Under the pieces are notes generated by a model. The model was given only the letters and a program-made list of their open reading frames with translations. It did not search any database and was not told the origin of the DNA. Positions 54,009 to 63,325 of a DNA stretch of 64,000 nucleotides are shown one piece after another. Origin of the DNA: Leptolyngbya sp. FACHB-60 (lineage in GTDB: Bacteria; Cyanobacteriota; Cyanobacteriia; Phormidesmidales; Phormidesmidaceae); NCBI RefSeq assembly GCF_014695775.1, contig NZ_JACJOX010000016.1, positions 62,001-126,000 of the forward strand, written 5' to 3'. The position numbers were made by a program, and so were the translations under genes. The first letter of the stretch is position 1, and each line of letters begins with the position of its first letter.

Positions 54009-55310
54009 TCAGTCAGGCGAGGGCGTAGCTGAAGCCTGGGCTTCAGGGTCAATAGGCCTGCCGTCTTGCAACTGTAGAATGTTGGTCACAATGACCTCAT
54101 CTCCGGCTTTTAGACCGTCAATCACCTGGTAGTTGCCTCCCTGGATTGGCCCCAGCTGCACCGGTCGCTGGGTGGCCACCCGCAGGGTTTGGCCGTCTTC
54201 CTGGGGCTGATCGGTGGCCACAAACACAAAGCTCTGCCCGGCAATGCGAGTAACTGCCACCGTGGGCACCAGCAGCGTAGCGGTTGTGCTCCAAATCAGC
54301 CGCGCCCGCACAAACTGACCATCACGCAAATTGCCCGCCTCATTAGGAAAGCGAGCCTTGACCAAAATCGATTGCCCCTCACCATCCACCTCGGGCGAGA
54401 TAAAATTGACGCTTCCGGTAGCCAGGGGTTCACCCGTGTCGGGGCTAAGCAACTCTACCGGAATGCCCGTTCGCAACTGGCTGGCTCGGGTGGTCGGCAC
54501 CTGAATCCGCAAAAGTAGCGCGCTGTTTTGAGTAATGGTGGCCAGGGTATCCCCGGCCTGCACATAGTCGCCGACTTTAAGTGATACATCACCCAAAAAG
54601 CCTGCCACCGGAGCCACCACCTGCTTAAAGCCAACATCTGCCTGGCTGACATCCACCTGGGCCTGGGCTTGTTGAAAGGTTGAGAGCGCTTGCTGTAGCT
54701 GAGCCTGGGCAGCTCGTACGTTTTCTGAGGCCTGACGTTGGGCAGCCTGGGCAACGTTTAACTGGTTTTGGGCATTGTCCAACTCTTGACGGCTCAGCGC
54801 CCCCGCCCCTACTAGTCGTTCGGTGCGGCCAAAGTCAACTACAGCTAGCTCGACATCGGCTTGAGCGCGGGCCAGCTCTGCCTGAGCCGCATCAACTTGG
54901 GCCTGGGCCGCATTGCGCCCAAATCCGGCTGCCTGAGCCGCCGCCTGGTTTGCCGCTACCGCAGACTGCACCTGGTTGGTGCTGAGCTGCACTACAGGCT
55001 GCCCCCTGGCAACGGCACTACCAGAATCGGCTAGCACCTGAGTGACCCGGCCCTCAACCTCTGGTTTGAGCTCAATGCGCTGCTCAGCCTCTAAAGCTCC
55101 GACAAAATCAGAGCTTTCCTCAAAGGTACCGGGCTGAAGCTCTTGCACCTGCACCTGCACCGCTGGGGGGCCTGTCATGGCGTCTGGGGCCGGTCGACTA
55201 CAGGCCGCTACAGCGAGCGACAGGGTGAGGGCGGCCCCCAAAACCTGTCGCGATCGACGAGTATTCACTGGCAGCATAGGATAACTAAACTTTGAGTGCT
55301 GGTTAGACAT
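54009..55310 (-). CDS. RND periplasmic adaptor lipoprotein
   Basis: This 433-residue membrane fusion protein links the RND pump to the outer-membrane channel. The N-terminus has a lipobox (LSLAVAACSRPAPD), so it is lipid-anchored. Next come the lipoyl/hairpin section, with a long coiled coil rich in Gln/Ala (AAQAQVDAAQAELARAQADV, NAQNQLNVAQAAQRQASENV), and a beta-barrel half (QVVAPVAGFLGDVSLKVGDYV). ATG 55310 is assumed; ATG 55277 (MLPVNTRRS) is an alternative that still leaves the signal intact. It precedes the RND gene by 114 bases. Confidence 0.93.
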   Translation of the reverse strand: MSNQHSKFSYPMLPVNTRRSRQVLGAALTLSLAVAACSRPAPDAMTGPPAVQVQVQELQPGTFEESSDFVGALEAEQRIELKPEVEGRVTQVLADSGSAVARGQPVVQLSTNQVQSAVAANQAAAQAAGFGRNAAQAQVDAAQAELARAQADVELAVVDFGRTERLVGAGALSRQELDNAQNQLNVAQAAQRQASENVRAAQAQLQQALSTFQQAQAQVDVSQADVGFKQVVAPVAGFLGDVSLKVGDYVQAGDTLATITQNSALLLRIQVPTTRASQLRTGIPVELLSPDTGEPLATGSVNFISPEVDGEGQSILVKARFPNEAGNLRDGQFVRARLIWSTTATLLVPTVAVTRIAGQSFVFVATDQPQEDGQTLRVATQRPVQLGPIQGGNYQVIDGLKAGDEVIVTNILQLQDGRPIDPEAQASATPSPD

Positions 55311-55421
55311 CGGATGCCATTGCTTAATGGTAATTCAGAGAAGCTAGAGTCATAGCGTCGTCGCCGTCTGGGCTAACCAACAACGCCCGTCATCTCAAAT
55401 CCGTTGAAAAATCGGTATTAC

Positions 55422-56012
55422 TCAATTCAGCGAACGTAGCGAACCTCCATCGGTGAGATAGAGCTTTAACATGTCGAGCAGCAGACGGGCGTGGTCGCGA
55501 AACGAGCAGCTCTGCGGTTCATAGATGCGGTGCAGCAAAATGCCGTCTACTACACAGCTGAGCAAACTGACCAGTTTTGGATCATCTAGCCCTAGCAGGG
55601 CAGCTATCTGCTGCTCGCTCTCTTGCCAAACCTCATGAAACACCTCGGTTGGAACACCGCTCTCTCGGTGCTGATGCTGATAAAACTCAAGCCAAATCAG
55701 CGTTTGCTTCCTTAAAAAATCTTCGTTTTGGGCGACATACTCTAGGGCGGCCTCTACTCGGCCCAACACACACTTTTCTTGGTTCGCAACGGCGATCGCG
55801 CTTTGGATATCTCGCAGCATAGTCTTGCGTACCAGTTGCTCAAACAGCCCTTCTTTACTGAGAAAATAGTGGTAGAGCGTACCCGTCGACACCCCTAAGC
55901 ACTGGGCAATTTGGCGCATGGTCAGCGCAGCGTAGCCCTTTTCAGCAAATAGGTCAAAGCATTGGTCTAATAGCTCCCTGCGGTATTGGTCATGATCCAC
56001 GATCTTGGGCAT
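55422..56012 (-). CDS. TetR-family transcriptional regulator of the efflux cluster
   Basis: This 196-residue TetR-type repressor has an N-terminal helix-turn-helix (LFAEKGYAALTMRQIAQCLGVSTGTLYHYFLSKEGLF in part) and a ligand-binding domain without clear ligand hints. It is the first gene of a same-strand set TetR - adaptor - RND pump, so it probably represses the pump and itself until a toxic compound binds. ATG 56012 follows the family start MPKIV. Confidence 0.92.
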   Translation of the reverse strand: MPKIVDHDQYRRELLDQCFDLFAEKGYAALTMRQIAQCLGVSTGTLYHYFLSKEGLFEQLVRKTMLRDIQSAIAVANQEKCVLGRVEAALEYVAQNEDFLRKQTLIWLEFYQHQHRESGVPTEVFHEVWQESEQQIAALLGLDDPKLVSLLSCVVDGILLHRIYEPQSCSFRDHARLLLDMLKLYLTDGGSLRSLN

Positions 56013-56660
56013 ACACACTCAGGCGCTGCGGCCTAACCTCTAAGCAGCTTCAAAAACCTACCCCATAACCACAAATTTTATGTTGGACGGTCGGTATAAA
56101 AACCATATCCCCTTTATTTCGTCCTGTAAACCCTTTACATCTGACAGCCTACGGGTGTCATACACTTTTGTCGGCAACCTACCAGCAGCCTTTAACTTTG
56201 ACACAATACAAATCTTCGTCTTTCCCAAAATATTGGCAAATACCTAATCCGCTGTAAAGCATTTCTATGAAGGAGAACAAGCTCTTTGTCTTCAAAGAGC
56301 AGGTGTGGCGTTCCTCCGTTAATTGGTAAAGGAAAAGGAAAAGGAAAAGCAGTTCAAGTGCAAAATCTGCTAGCAAAGTTAGCATTTCACTATCAGGTCT
56401 GCTAGTCATTTTTTTCAATACTCTGATTGCGAGTCGCTTAGCTCATTCAAAGTCACCGCAACGGCCTAAGTCCCTACGACCAAGACTTGTTAGGAATAGG
56501 TATTCGTGGGTGACTAGGGCAATGCACTCGTCCTAAGGCGCTGAAACTTCGAGAATTGGTTGGAACCGAGCATGGCCATTTGCGTATCTGCGTTGTTTCA
56601 GCTATTTTCTGTCCAGAGTCAACGAAGAGCGTTAACTGCTTATGCTTGAATTCAAAGCTC
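56013..56660. other. A/T-rich intergenic stretch without a clear gene
   Basis: This 648-base stretch between the TetR and HDAC-family genes (both -) is poorer in GC than its surroundings. It holds the candidate operator, a perfect GCTCTTTG/CAAAGAGC hairpin (56281-56300) and a GGAAAA microsatellite of three to four units near 56330-56349. A 79-codon frame on the - strand (56179-56418) with a Leu/Phe-rich segment has no recognisable family and is not called. It may be a relic or carry an RNA. Confidence 0.4.
56081..56102. promoter_or_regulatory. Candidate TetR operator/promoter
   Basis: About 70 bases before the TetR gene start is GGACGGTCGGTATAAA (56085-56100, + strand), which reads TTTATACCGACCGTCC towards the gene. 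ACCGACCGTC is like half-sites bound by many TetR repressors, and TTTATA could be part of a promoter. It is not a perfect palindrome, so this is a guess to be tested. Confidence 0.3.
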
Positions 56661-57608
56661 CTACAATCCTAGTCGGGCGCTAATAGTAGCCAGCACCGAC
56701 TGACTAAGCGAGTGGTAGTCATAGCCACCTTCGAGACCAAACAGAATTTGGTCGGTGACGCTCAGGCATTGCTGGGTGAATATGCCGTAATCCTGAGGCT
56801 GTAGGTTGATATTGGCCAATGGGTCGGCGGCGGTGGCGTCGTACCCAGCGCTAATAATAAGCAGATCGGGATGAAATTTTTTAAGAAAGGGAATTACCTT
56901 TTGCTCGAACTGCATATAGTAAACGTCGCTAGCGCCGCCAGGGAGCATAGGTATGTTCAGGACATTTTGGTGAAAGCCAGTTTCATTGCTGTGGCCAGTG
57001 CCGGGGTATGCGGGAAGTTGATGGAGAGAGCAGTAGGCGATCGCAGCATTTCCCTCCACCAAAGCTTGTGTTCCATTGCCGTGGTGTACATCCCAATCGA
57101 GGATAGCAACGCGATTAATCGCGGATTGATTTAGAGCGTAGTGGGCTGCGATCGCCGCATTGGAAAACAGACAAAAGCCCATGCCACGATCGCGAACTGC
57201 ATGATGCCCTGGTGGCCGTGCCAGGACAAAGGCCGACTGCCCCGTCTCGAGCACATAATCGACCCCATCGAGCCAAGCGCTCACCGCTAGCTGCGCCACA
57301 GCATAGCTGGTTTCAGACACCACCGTATCGCCGTCGATGTGGCCGCCGCCACTGTGAGCGATCTCCCGCAGGGCTGTGACATAGCGGGGGTTGTGGAGTT
57401 GGGCGATTAAGGTATCCACATCAGCCCGCTGAGCTACTGGAGTTGGTTCGCGCCAGTCAAGATGGTCGGCCCAGGAGGCTTTCTCCAAAGCGGCCACAAT
57501 CGCCGTCAACCGTCCCGCATTTTCGGGGTGAAAACTACCCGTATCGTGGGTCAAAAATGCGGACGAATAGATGACGGCAAAATCGGCGAGGGTGAGAGCG
57601 TGGTGCAC
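56661..57608 (-). CDS. Histone-deacetylase-family (class II/acetylpolyamine-type) hydrolase
   Basis: This 315-residue zinc-dependent deacetylase of the HDAC superfamily has an intact active site: RPPGHHAVRDRGMGFCLFSNAA (His pair), ILDWDVHHGNGTQ (zinc-binding Asp and His), and ISAGYDATAADPL. The opening HDTGSFHPENAGRL is also characteristic. Bacterial members remove acetyl groups from polyamines or proteins; which one here is unknown. The frame begins at GTG 57608. Confidence 0.93.
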   Translation of the reverse strand: MHHALTLADFAVIYSSAFLTHDTGSFHPENAGRLTAIVAALEKASWADHLDWREPTPVAQRADVDTLIAQLHNPRYVTALREIAHSGGGHIDGDTVVSETSYAVAQLAVSAWLDGVDYVLETGQSAFVLARPPGHHAVRDRGMGFCLFSNAAIAAHYALNQSAINRVAILDWDVHHGNGTQALVEGNAAIAYCSLHQLPAYPGTGHSNETGFHQNVLNIPMLPGGASDVYYMQFEQKVIPFLKKFHPDLLIISAGYDATAADPLANINLQPQDYGIFTQQCLSVTDQILFGLEGGYDYHSLSQSVLATISARLGL

Positions 57609-57735
57609 TGTGAATTTAGAGAGGGTGAACTATTCGGAATTAGGGATTCAAGTAGCGCAGTGAAACAACGCTATATCAAGGTTTCCGTGCCCTTGTCTAT
57701 ACCATAGCGCCCGCTGATTTGAACCGGGGAATTCG

Positions 57736-57744
57736 TGCTAAAAT
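57736..57744 (+). promoter_or_regulatory. Possible extended -10 of gyrA
   Basis: TGCTAAAAT (TGn followed by TAAAAT) resembles an extended -10 element and lies about 110 bases before the gyrA start. No good -35 is 17 bases upstream, which extended -10 promoters can do without. The rest of the leader (57745-57854) shows no other feature. Confidence 0.3.
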
Positions 57745-57854
57745 ATAACCTACATGAGTCCCCAAAAAACATACTGATAAGCGCTATTCAGCACCGCTCG
57801 GTGCGAGGGTCTGACTAGCGCTTTGTTGTTCGCAAATTCGGAGTTTTTGAGCCT

Positions 57855-60482
57855 ATGGCGACCCCAGAAGAGCGCATCGTCCCTACCGATCTGCGCGTTG
57901 AAATGCAAAGCTCCTACCTGGAATACGCCATGAGCGTGATTGTGGGTCGAGCGCTGCCAGACGCCAGGGACGGGCTCAAGCCAGTGCATCGCCGCATTCT
58001 CTACGCCATGCACGAGCTGGGTTTAGCCGCCGATCGCCCTTTCCGCAAGTGCGCTCGTGTGGTGGGTGAAGTGTTGGGTAAGTATCACCCCCACGGCGAC
58101 ACGGCGGTTTACGACGCCCTGGTGCGCATGGCCCAAGACTTCTCTATGCGCGTGCCGCTGATCAACGGCCACGGCAACTTTGGCTCTATCGACAACGACC
58201 CCCCGGCGGCGATGCGATATACCGAGTGTCGCTTGCAATCGCTGACTAGCGACTCGCTGCTGCAAGATATTGAGTCTGACACAGTCGATTTTGCCGACAA
58301 CTTCGACGGTTCCCAGCAGGAGCCGGTGGTGATGCCCTCGCGGCTGCCCCAGCTGTTGCTTAACGGCTCTTCGGGCATTGCCGTGGGCATGGCGACCAAC
58401 ATTCCCCCCCACAACCCCGGCGAGCTAATTGACGGTGTAATTGCGCTGATCAATAACCCTGAGATCTCCACCGGCGAGCTGATGGAGATCATCCCCGGCC
58501 CCGACTTTCCCACGGGCGGGCAGATTCTCGGCCGCAGCGGCATTCGCGACGCTTATATGACCGGGCGCGGCTCGGTCACCATGCGCGGTGTGGCCAGTAT
58601 GGAAACCATTGAGCACCGGGGACGGCCCGATCGCGAAGCCATTATCATCACCGAGCTGCCCTACCAGACCAACAAGGCGGGCATGATCGAGCGCATCGCC
58701 GAAATGGTGAACGAGCGTCGCCTAGAGGGCATTTCGGATATCAGGGATGAGAGCGATCGCGACGGCATGCGCATCGTCATTGAGCTAAAGCGCGACGCCT
58801 ACCCCCGGGTAGTGCTCAACAACCTCTACAAGCAGACGCCCCTGCAAAATAACTTTGGCGTCAACATGCTGGCCCTAGTCAACGGGGAACCCCAGTTGCT
58901 CGGCATCAAGCGGATGCTGGAAGTCTTCCTTGAGTTTCGCGAAGAAACCATCGTTCGTCGCACCCGGTACGAGCTGCGTCGAGCTGAAGAAAAAGACCAC
59001 ATTCTCCAGGGTTACCTAATTGCCCTGACGAATTTGGATGCCATCATTGCACTGATTCGTAGGGCCGCCGACACCCCCGCCGCCAAGCAAGAGCTGATGG
59101 ACACCTATAGCCTGTCAGAGTTGCAGGCCGACGCCATTCTGCAAATGCAGCTGCGCCGCCTCACCGCCCTGGAAGCCGACAAAATTCAGCAGGAACACGA
59201 AGAGCTGGTCGCCAAGATCACCGATCTGCAAGACATTTTGGCCCGGCGCGAGCGCATTCTCGAAATCATCACTACTGAGCTGGGTGAGCTCAAGGCCAAG
59301 CACGACAGCCCCCGCCGCACCGTGATCGAAATGGATGATGCGGAACTCACCGACATCTCCCTGATCGCCAACGAACAGGTGGTGATTCTCGTCACTGACC
59401 AGGGCTACATCAAGCGCATGCCCGTGGCCACCTTTGAGGCCCAGAGCCGCGCCACCCGAGGCAAGGCCGGGGCCAAAATGAAGGAAGATGATGGTGTGCA
59501 GCACTTCATCACCTGCTACACCCACGACTACCTGCTGTTCTTTAGCGATCGCGGTGTCACCTACGCCCTGCGGGCCTACCAGATTGCCGAAGGTTCGCGG
59601 GCTGCACGGGGTATGCCCATCGTACAAATGCTGCCCATCCCCAAAGAAGAGGCGATTACCTCAGTGCTGGCGGTGCGCGAGTTTACCGACGAAGACTACC
59701 TGGTCATGCTCACCCAGGGCGGCTTTGTGAAGAAAACCGCCCTGTCGGCCTTTAGCAACATTCGCACCAACGGGCTGATTGCCATCTCCCTCGAAGAGGG
59801 CGACCACCTTCGGTGGGTGCGTCTGGCCCGCAACACCGACAGCATTTTGATTGGCTCGCGCCGGGGCATGACCATTCACTTTAAAGCTAATGACGACCAG
59901 CTGCGGCCCTTGGGTCGCCCCACTCGCGGCGTGCGGGCGATGTCTCTGCGCGACGGTGACGAGCTAATCAGCATGGATATTTTGCCCAGCCAGGTGGTGG
60001 AAGCAGTGGTGCAGGCCACGGAGGCAGGCAGCAACAGCGACGATGACGACGATATCGTGACTAACGGCAGTGAGGGTGGCCCCTGGGTGCTGGTTATTAC
60101 TGCGTCGGGCCTAGGCAAACGGGTGCCGGTGGCCAAGTTCCGTCTGCAAAACCGGGCGGGTCTGGGCCTCATGGCAATCAAGTTCCGCAAGCGCGACGAT
60201 ACCCTGGCCTCGCTGCTGGTAGTGGGTGAGGGCGATGAGCTAATGCTGGTGACTAACCGGGGCATCATCATTCGCCAACGGGTGAACGATATTTCGATTC
60301 AGTCGCGCCCGGCGACCGGAGTGCGGCTACAGCGGCTTGATGCGGAGGATGCGATCGCTGCAGTGGCCGTTGTGCCCCCTGCATTACAGGAAGAACCCTT
60401 CGAAGACACGGTAGAAGCGATTGTGGAAGCGATCGAGGAGGCTACTGAGGTATCCACCGAAGCCGCTGCCCAGGAAGAGTAA
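57855..60482 (+). CDS. gyrA: DNA gyrase subunit A
   Basis: GyrA carries the DNA-cutting tyrosine of gyrase, which introduces negative supercoils with GyrB. The 875-residue protein has Tyr122 in [10 protein letters not shown], and the quinolone pocket reads [12 protein letters not shown] with Thr83 and Asp87. A coiled-coil arm and a C-terminal six-bladed pinwheel follow. The GyrA box is present as SRATRGKAG, so it should be a true gyrase and not topoisomerase IV. The last 40 residues ([17 protein letters not shown]) form an acidic tail longer than usual. Confidence 0.97.
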   Translation: MATPEERIVPTDLRVEMQSSYLEYAMSVIVGRALPDARDGLKPVHRRILYAMHELGLAADRPFRKCARVVGEVLGKYHPHGDTAVYDALVRMAQDFSMRVPLINGHGNFGSIDNDPPAAMRYTECRLQSLTSDSLLQDIESDTVDFADNFDGSQQEPVVMPSRLPQLLLNGSSGIAVGMATNIPPHNPGELIDGVIALINNPEISTGELMEIIPGPDFPTGGQILGRSGIRDAYMTGRGSVTMRGVASMETIEHRGRPDREAIIITELPYQTNKAGMIERIAEMVNERRLEGISDIRDESDRDGMRIVIELKRDAYPRVVLNNLYKQTPLQNNFGVNMLALVNGEPQLLGIKRMLEVFLEFREETIVRRTRYELRRAEEKDHILQGYLIALTNLDAIIALIRRAADTPAAKQELMDTYSLSELQADAILQMQLRRLTALEADKIQQEHEELVAKITDLQDILARRERILEIITTELGELKAKHDSPRRTVIEMDDAELTDISLIANEQVVILVTDQGYIKRMPVATFEAQSRATRGKAGAKMKEDDGVQHFITCYTHDYLLFFSDRGVTYALRAYQIAEGSRAARGMPIVQMLPIPKEEAITSVLAVREFTDEDYLVMLTQGGFVKKTALSAFSNIRTNGLIAISLEEGDHLRWVRLARNTDSILIGSRRGMTIHFKANDDQLRPLGRPTRGVRAMSLRDGDELISMDILPSQVVEAVVQATEAGSNSDDDDDIVTNGSEGGPWVLVITASGLGKRVPVAKFRLQNRAGLGLMAIKFRKRDDTLASLLVVGEGDELMLVTNRGIIIRQRVNDISIQSRPATGVRLQRLDAEDAIAAVAVVPPALQEEPFEDTVEAIVEAIEEATEVSTEAAAQEE

Positions 60483-60520
60483 ACCCTGAACATTCCCCAT
60501 CCTTGGTGAAGTAAGTCGTC

Positions 60521-60604
60521 ATGGCGGATCTTGGGTTAACTCACATTGCCTTGCCCGTTGCTGACGTAGAACGAAGCATTGCGTTCTATAAGCTCATGCA
60601 ATGA
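60521..60604 (+). pseudogene. VOC/glyoxalase-family N-terminal stump
   Basis: A 27-codon frame reads MADLGLTHIALPVADVERSI followed by AFYKLMQ and a stop. The text LTHIALPVADVERSIAFY is the classic start of a VOC (glyoxalase/bleomycin-resistance) domain, which normally runs about 120 residues. Nothing after the stop continues the domain in any frame that could be recognised. It is therefore the 5' end of a gene whose rest was lost, close behind gyrA. Confidence 0.7.
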
Positions 60605-60958
60605 TGGAGGTGCTCCACCGCCGGATGAACCAGGTGACAGGGGTTAACGTCGTGTAGCTGGCTGACTAAACGCGCTCTTTTCGCTCGTGCTGATTGGCAT
60701 GACAATGTGCAGCCGCTGTTAATTCCCTGGCCCACTTGGGGGGCGGCTGTAAAACCCGCGAGGCGGTGGATCGCTGTGTGACAACGCCTCGCCACGTTAA
60801 AATCAACGATATGTGAATGGGCTTCACTTAAGAAATTGGCTTTTAGGAGGTTTTCGGTAGCCATTCGCTGGCATCGTAGCAGTCACAAATCGCTAATCAG
60901 AGACTGCGATCGCTCATTGCCAATAACGTCAAACCCTTTGCCCCTGCTAGAACATGAA
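60605..60958. other. Unassigned stretch after the VOC stump
   Basis: This 354-base segment contains a 92-codon open frame on the - strand (60586-60864), rich in His, Cys and Ala, with no recognised family; it overlaps the VOC stump and is probably not a gene. The composition is uneven (a GGGGGGCGGC patch near 60741). It may be a fragment of a transposed element that cut the VOC gene; no inverted or direct repeats were found to prove that. Confidence 0.35.
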
Positions 60959-61522
60959 CTAACCGCCAGACAGCATGAGGGTGCGATCGCTAATCGCCTT
61001 CAGATTGCGGCTCAAGTCATTGCGAATGTGCCGCTCAATCAGCGCCACTGGCATCGCTCGAGGAGGCCGAATCACCAGGTCATAGCCCAGGCAAACCACC
61101 TCGCTAGCGGCATTCTTCACCGGCTCTAGGGTCCACTTCCCCTCAAACTGGCGGAAGTCACCCTCTACCATCGAGAAGCGTAGTTCTTTAGGGAAAGCCT
61201 CAACCATATCTAGCACCACGCGGGCGCAAAACTTGATGTTGAGAAAGCACTGAGAGCCAATTTGCTCCAATCGAATGCCGCCGTTGGGATGACTCAGCCG
61301 CTGACTATGGGAAAGATTGGGGATAAAGCTCGACAGGTTGTTGTAGTCCGTCAGCACCTGCCAAACCTGCTCGGCTGTGGCTGGAATCTGGGTTGAGGCC
61401 AAAATACGGCGCTGCTGCCCCTCTAGCTTTTCGGTGTGGATGCTGACACCGGCTACTTGAGCAGAAACCTCAGCGTCTAGAAGCGCCGATTCAAAGTTAG
61501 TGTCAGGGGTTAGTGCAGTCAT
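60959..61522 (-). CDS. SRPBCC/START-like (polyketide cyclase/COQ10-type) protein
   Basis: This 187-residue protein is of the SRPBCC fold, a small hydrophobic-ligand-binding barrel. The core begins QRRILASTQIPATAEQVWQVLTDYNNLSSFIPN (shortened) and contains ARVVLDMVEAFPKELRFSMVEG and FEGKWTLEPV. It ends in a long helix (LIERHIRNDLSRNLKAIS). COQ10-like members help quinone function and others act as cyclases; the cyanobacterial role is unknown. ATG 61522 is the natural start. Confidence 0.85.
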   Translation of the reverse strand: MTALTPDTNFESALLDAEVSAQVAGVSIHTEKLEGQQRRILASTQIPATAEQVWQVLTDYNNLSSFIPNLSHSQRLSHPNGGIRLEQIGSQCFLNIKFCARVVLDMVEAFPKELRFSMVEGDFRQFEGKWTLEPVKNAASEVVCLGYDLVIRPPRAMPVALIERHIRNDLSRNLKAISDRTLMLSGG

Positions 61523-61628
61523 GGGTTAAAACCAGCCGTTAACGGTGTAGTTTGGCCAAGCCACCACGCCTGTGCCCAGAATACCAGCAAATTTTGCTGG
61601 CATGGTGTTGCCCCGATGAATTGTGGCC

Positions 61629-62978
61629 CTATGAACTGTGTAGCAATTTGTCATGGCATTCAAACTCAAGGGTAAAACAGGTCTGCCAGAGTTGAGAATC
61701 GATCGGCTGGCTCGACACCTTTATAGTGCCCCCCAACTGCTCCACTAGCCCACGGGCCAAGGCGAGGCCGGTACCGGTGCCAGCAATGCCGTCTTTGGTA
61801 GCATTGGAGCCCCGTCGGAACTTGTCAAAAATGTGGGGCAAGTCGCCGGCCTCAATGGCTGTCCCCAGATTACTGACTTGCAGGGTGACCCGCCCATTCT
61901 GGGCCTGATTGTCTGCTAGGGCAAAGGTCACAACCGTTTGGGGGGTTGAGTACTTGCGGGCGTTGCCTATCAGCTCTTTTAGCACTTTGGTTAGCCGCTC
62001 TGGATCGGTGGCTAGCAATACTGGCTTAGACGGTAGCTGTAGGGCCAGTGTTAGCTGAGCCTGGTCAAATTGTTCCTGAGATTGTTTGGCCATGTCAGTG
62101 AGCAGCTGGCCTAAATCTGTGGATTGGCGAACTTCTGCTGGAGCCTTAGACTCCAGAGTTTGCAGCATCAGCAGGTCGTTCACCAGGTTAATTTCGCGGG
62201 TGCACTGCTGTTCCAAAATATCCAAATACATAGCCGATCGCTCGGGGGTAAGATCGGGGCGGCGCAGCATGCGAATGGCCAGCATCATGCTGGTAAGGGG
62301 GGTGCGTAGCTCGTGGTTGAGGGTGCTGAGAAAGTCTTCTTTAAGGTAGTTGAGGTAGCGCAGCTGTTCGGTGTTGCGCTGGGCTTGCCCCTGGAGGTAG
62401 TGCTGGTGAAAGGCGATCGCGCCTAAGCTAGCCAAATTAGCCTGGGCGGAAGGCTCCACGCTTAGCCCCCCAACTCCCAGCAGTAGCATCGCTCCCTGAA
62501 ACCCTGCCCCGTCTACAGCAATAGCGGTGCAGTGCACAATAGTGCGTAACCAGGCAGGTGTCTCTGCTTCATTCCGCAACAGCCCTGCTAGCCCCTTCTG
62601 CCAAGACAACCGAGCCTTGCCTGCCGCTTGGTCAATGGTTTGCTGAATGAGTTCTAAGGCTACGTGGCGCTGCCGATCTAGAGTCGAGCCGCTTTTGACG
62701 TCACCAAGTTGGTAGCTAGCAGTAGCTTCCCCTTGTCGCCAACAGGTATAGCTCAACCCGTGGTCAGGATAGCGGCAGAGCAGCAAGCAAGCCCCTGCTC
62801 CCAAGTGGGTGCCCAGCACCTCCGCCAAAGACGGCAAAATGTCAGGCTCGTTGAGTGTAGCAGCCAGAGCGTGAACCAGAGGCCAGGTTTCGCGCCCTTC
62901 ACAAAGATTGGCGGAGGTAGAGGCTAGCCCTTCAGGAGGGCGAGCTTGGAACAAAACCGTCGGATTTTCCGAAGCCAT
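61629..62978 (-). CDS. Sensor histidine kinase with GAF-like N-terminal domain
   Basis: This is a 449-residue cytosolic kinase. The N-terminal part (about 35-195) looks like a GAF domain (LAEVLGTHLGAGACLLLCRY, GFQGAMLLLGVGGLSVEP). The dimerisation helix carries the phospho-acceptor His222 in LNHELRTPLTSMMLAIRMLR. The ATPase domain shows the N box LKELIGNARKYS and the G boxes IFDKFRRGSNATKDGIAGTG. No partner response regulator is adjacent. ATG 62978 is used; the frame also opens at TTG 62984. It provides a native H-box to compare with the kinase-like tail of the ABC exporter. Confidence 0.9.
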   Translation of the reverse strand: MASENPTVLFQARPPEGLASTSANLCEGRETWPLVHALAATLNEPDILPSLAEVLGTHLGAGACLLLCRYPDHGLSYTCWRQGEATASYQLGDVKSGSTLDRQRHVALELIQQTIDQAAGKARLSWQKGLAGLLRNEAETPAWLRTIVHCTAIAVDGAGFQGAMLLLGVGGLSVEPSAQANLASLGAIAFHQHYLQGQAQRNTEQLRYLNYLKEDFLSTLNHELRTPLTSMMLAIRMLRRPDLTPERSAMYLDILEQQCTREINLVNDLLMLQTLESKAPAEVRQSTDLGQLLTDMAKQSQEQFDQAQLTLALQLPSKPVLLATDPERLTKVLKELIGNARKYSTPQTVVTFALADNQAQNGRVTLQVSNLGTAIEAGDLPHIFDKFRRGSNATKDGIAGTGTGLALARGLVEQLGGTIKVSSQPIDSQLWQTCFTLEFECHDKLLHSS

Positions 62979-62984
62979 GGGCAA

Positions 62985-63325
62985 CCATCCAGCGAAGTAT
63001 TCCTGACCTCCTGAGCCGGGGGTGGGTCTGGGCTAGCCCAACCTCACCTTCGACTACCTCTAGCCTATCTACTAACCTGCAAGGCAGTATCCGTGAATAC
63101 GCCAATTTTTTGATCGCCTTCGCTCCGTAAAATCCGCAATCTCCGCCGCGACGGCCGAAGCCTGGTGTTTGACCATCGCAGGGTTCAGCTTTACGGCTTT
63201 TTCCTAGGCCGATGACGCTGCCTCTACACTAATTGTCAGCAGGACATTAGTATTAATGAAGTCAGCACTGGGGATGGCTAAACTTTCGCTACCCTGGCAA
63301 AAATTCCTTTCCTAGCGGGTTCCTA
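62985..63325. other. Divergent promoter region between the kinase and herA
   Basis: This 341-base gap should carry the promoters for the kinase (-) and herA (+). A TTGTCA hexamer near 63234 is a possible -35 but without a well-spaced -10. No gene or strong hairpin was seen. The region just upstream of herA is ordinary in composition. Confidence 0.4.

Noticed and set aside
56179..56418. A 79-codon - strand frame with a Leu/Phe-rich segment
   Set aside because: The region has low GC and a microsatellite inside the frame; the hydrophobic part comes from the GGAAAA repeat, so it is probably chance.
60586..60864. A 92-codon - strand frame, His/Cys-rich
   Set aside because: It overlaps the VOC stump, has no recognisable domain and lies in disturbed DNA; not enough to call a gene.
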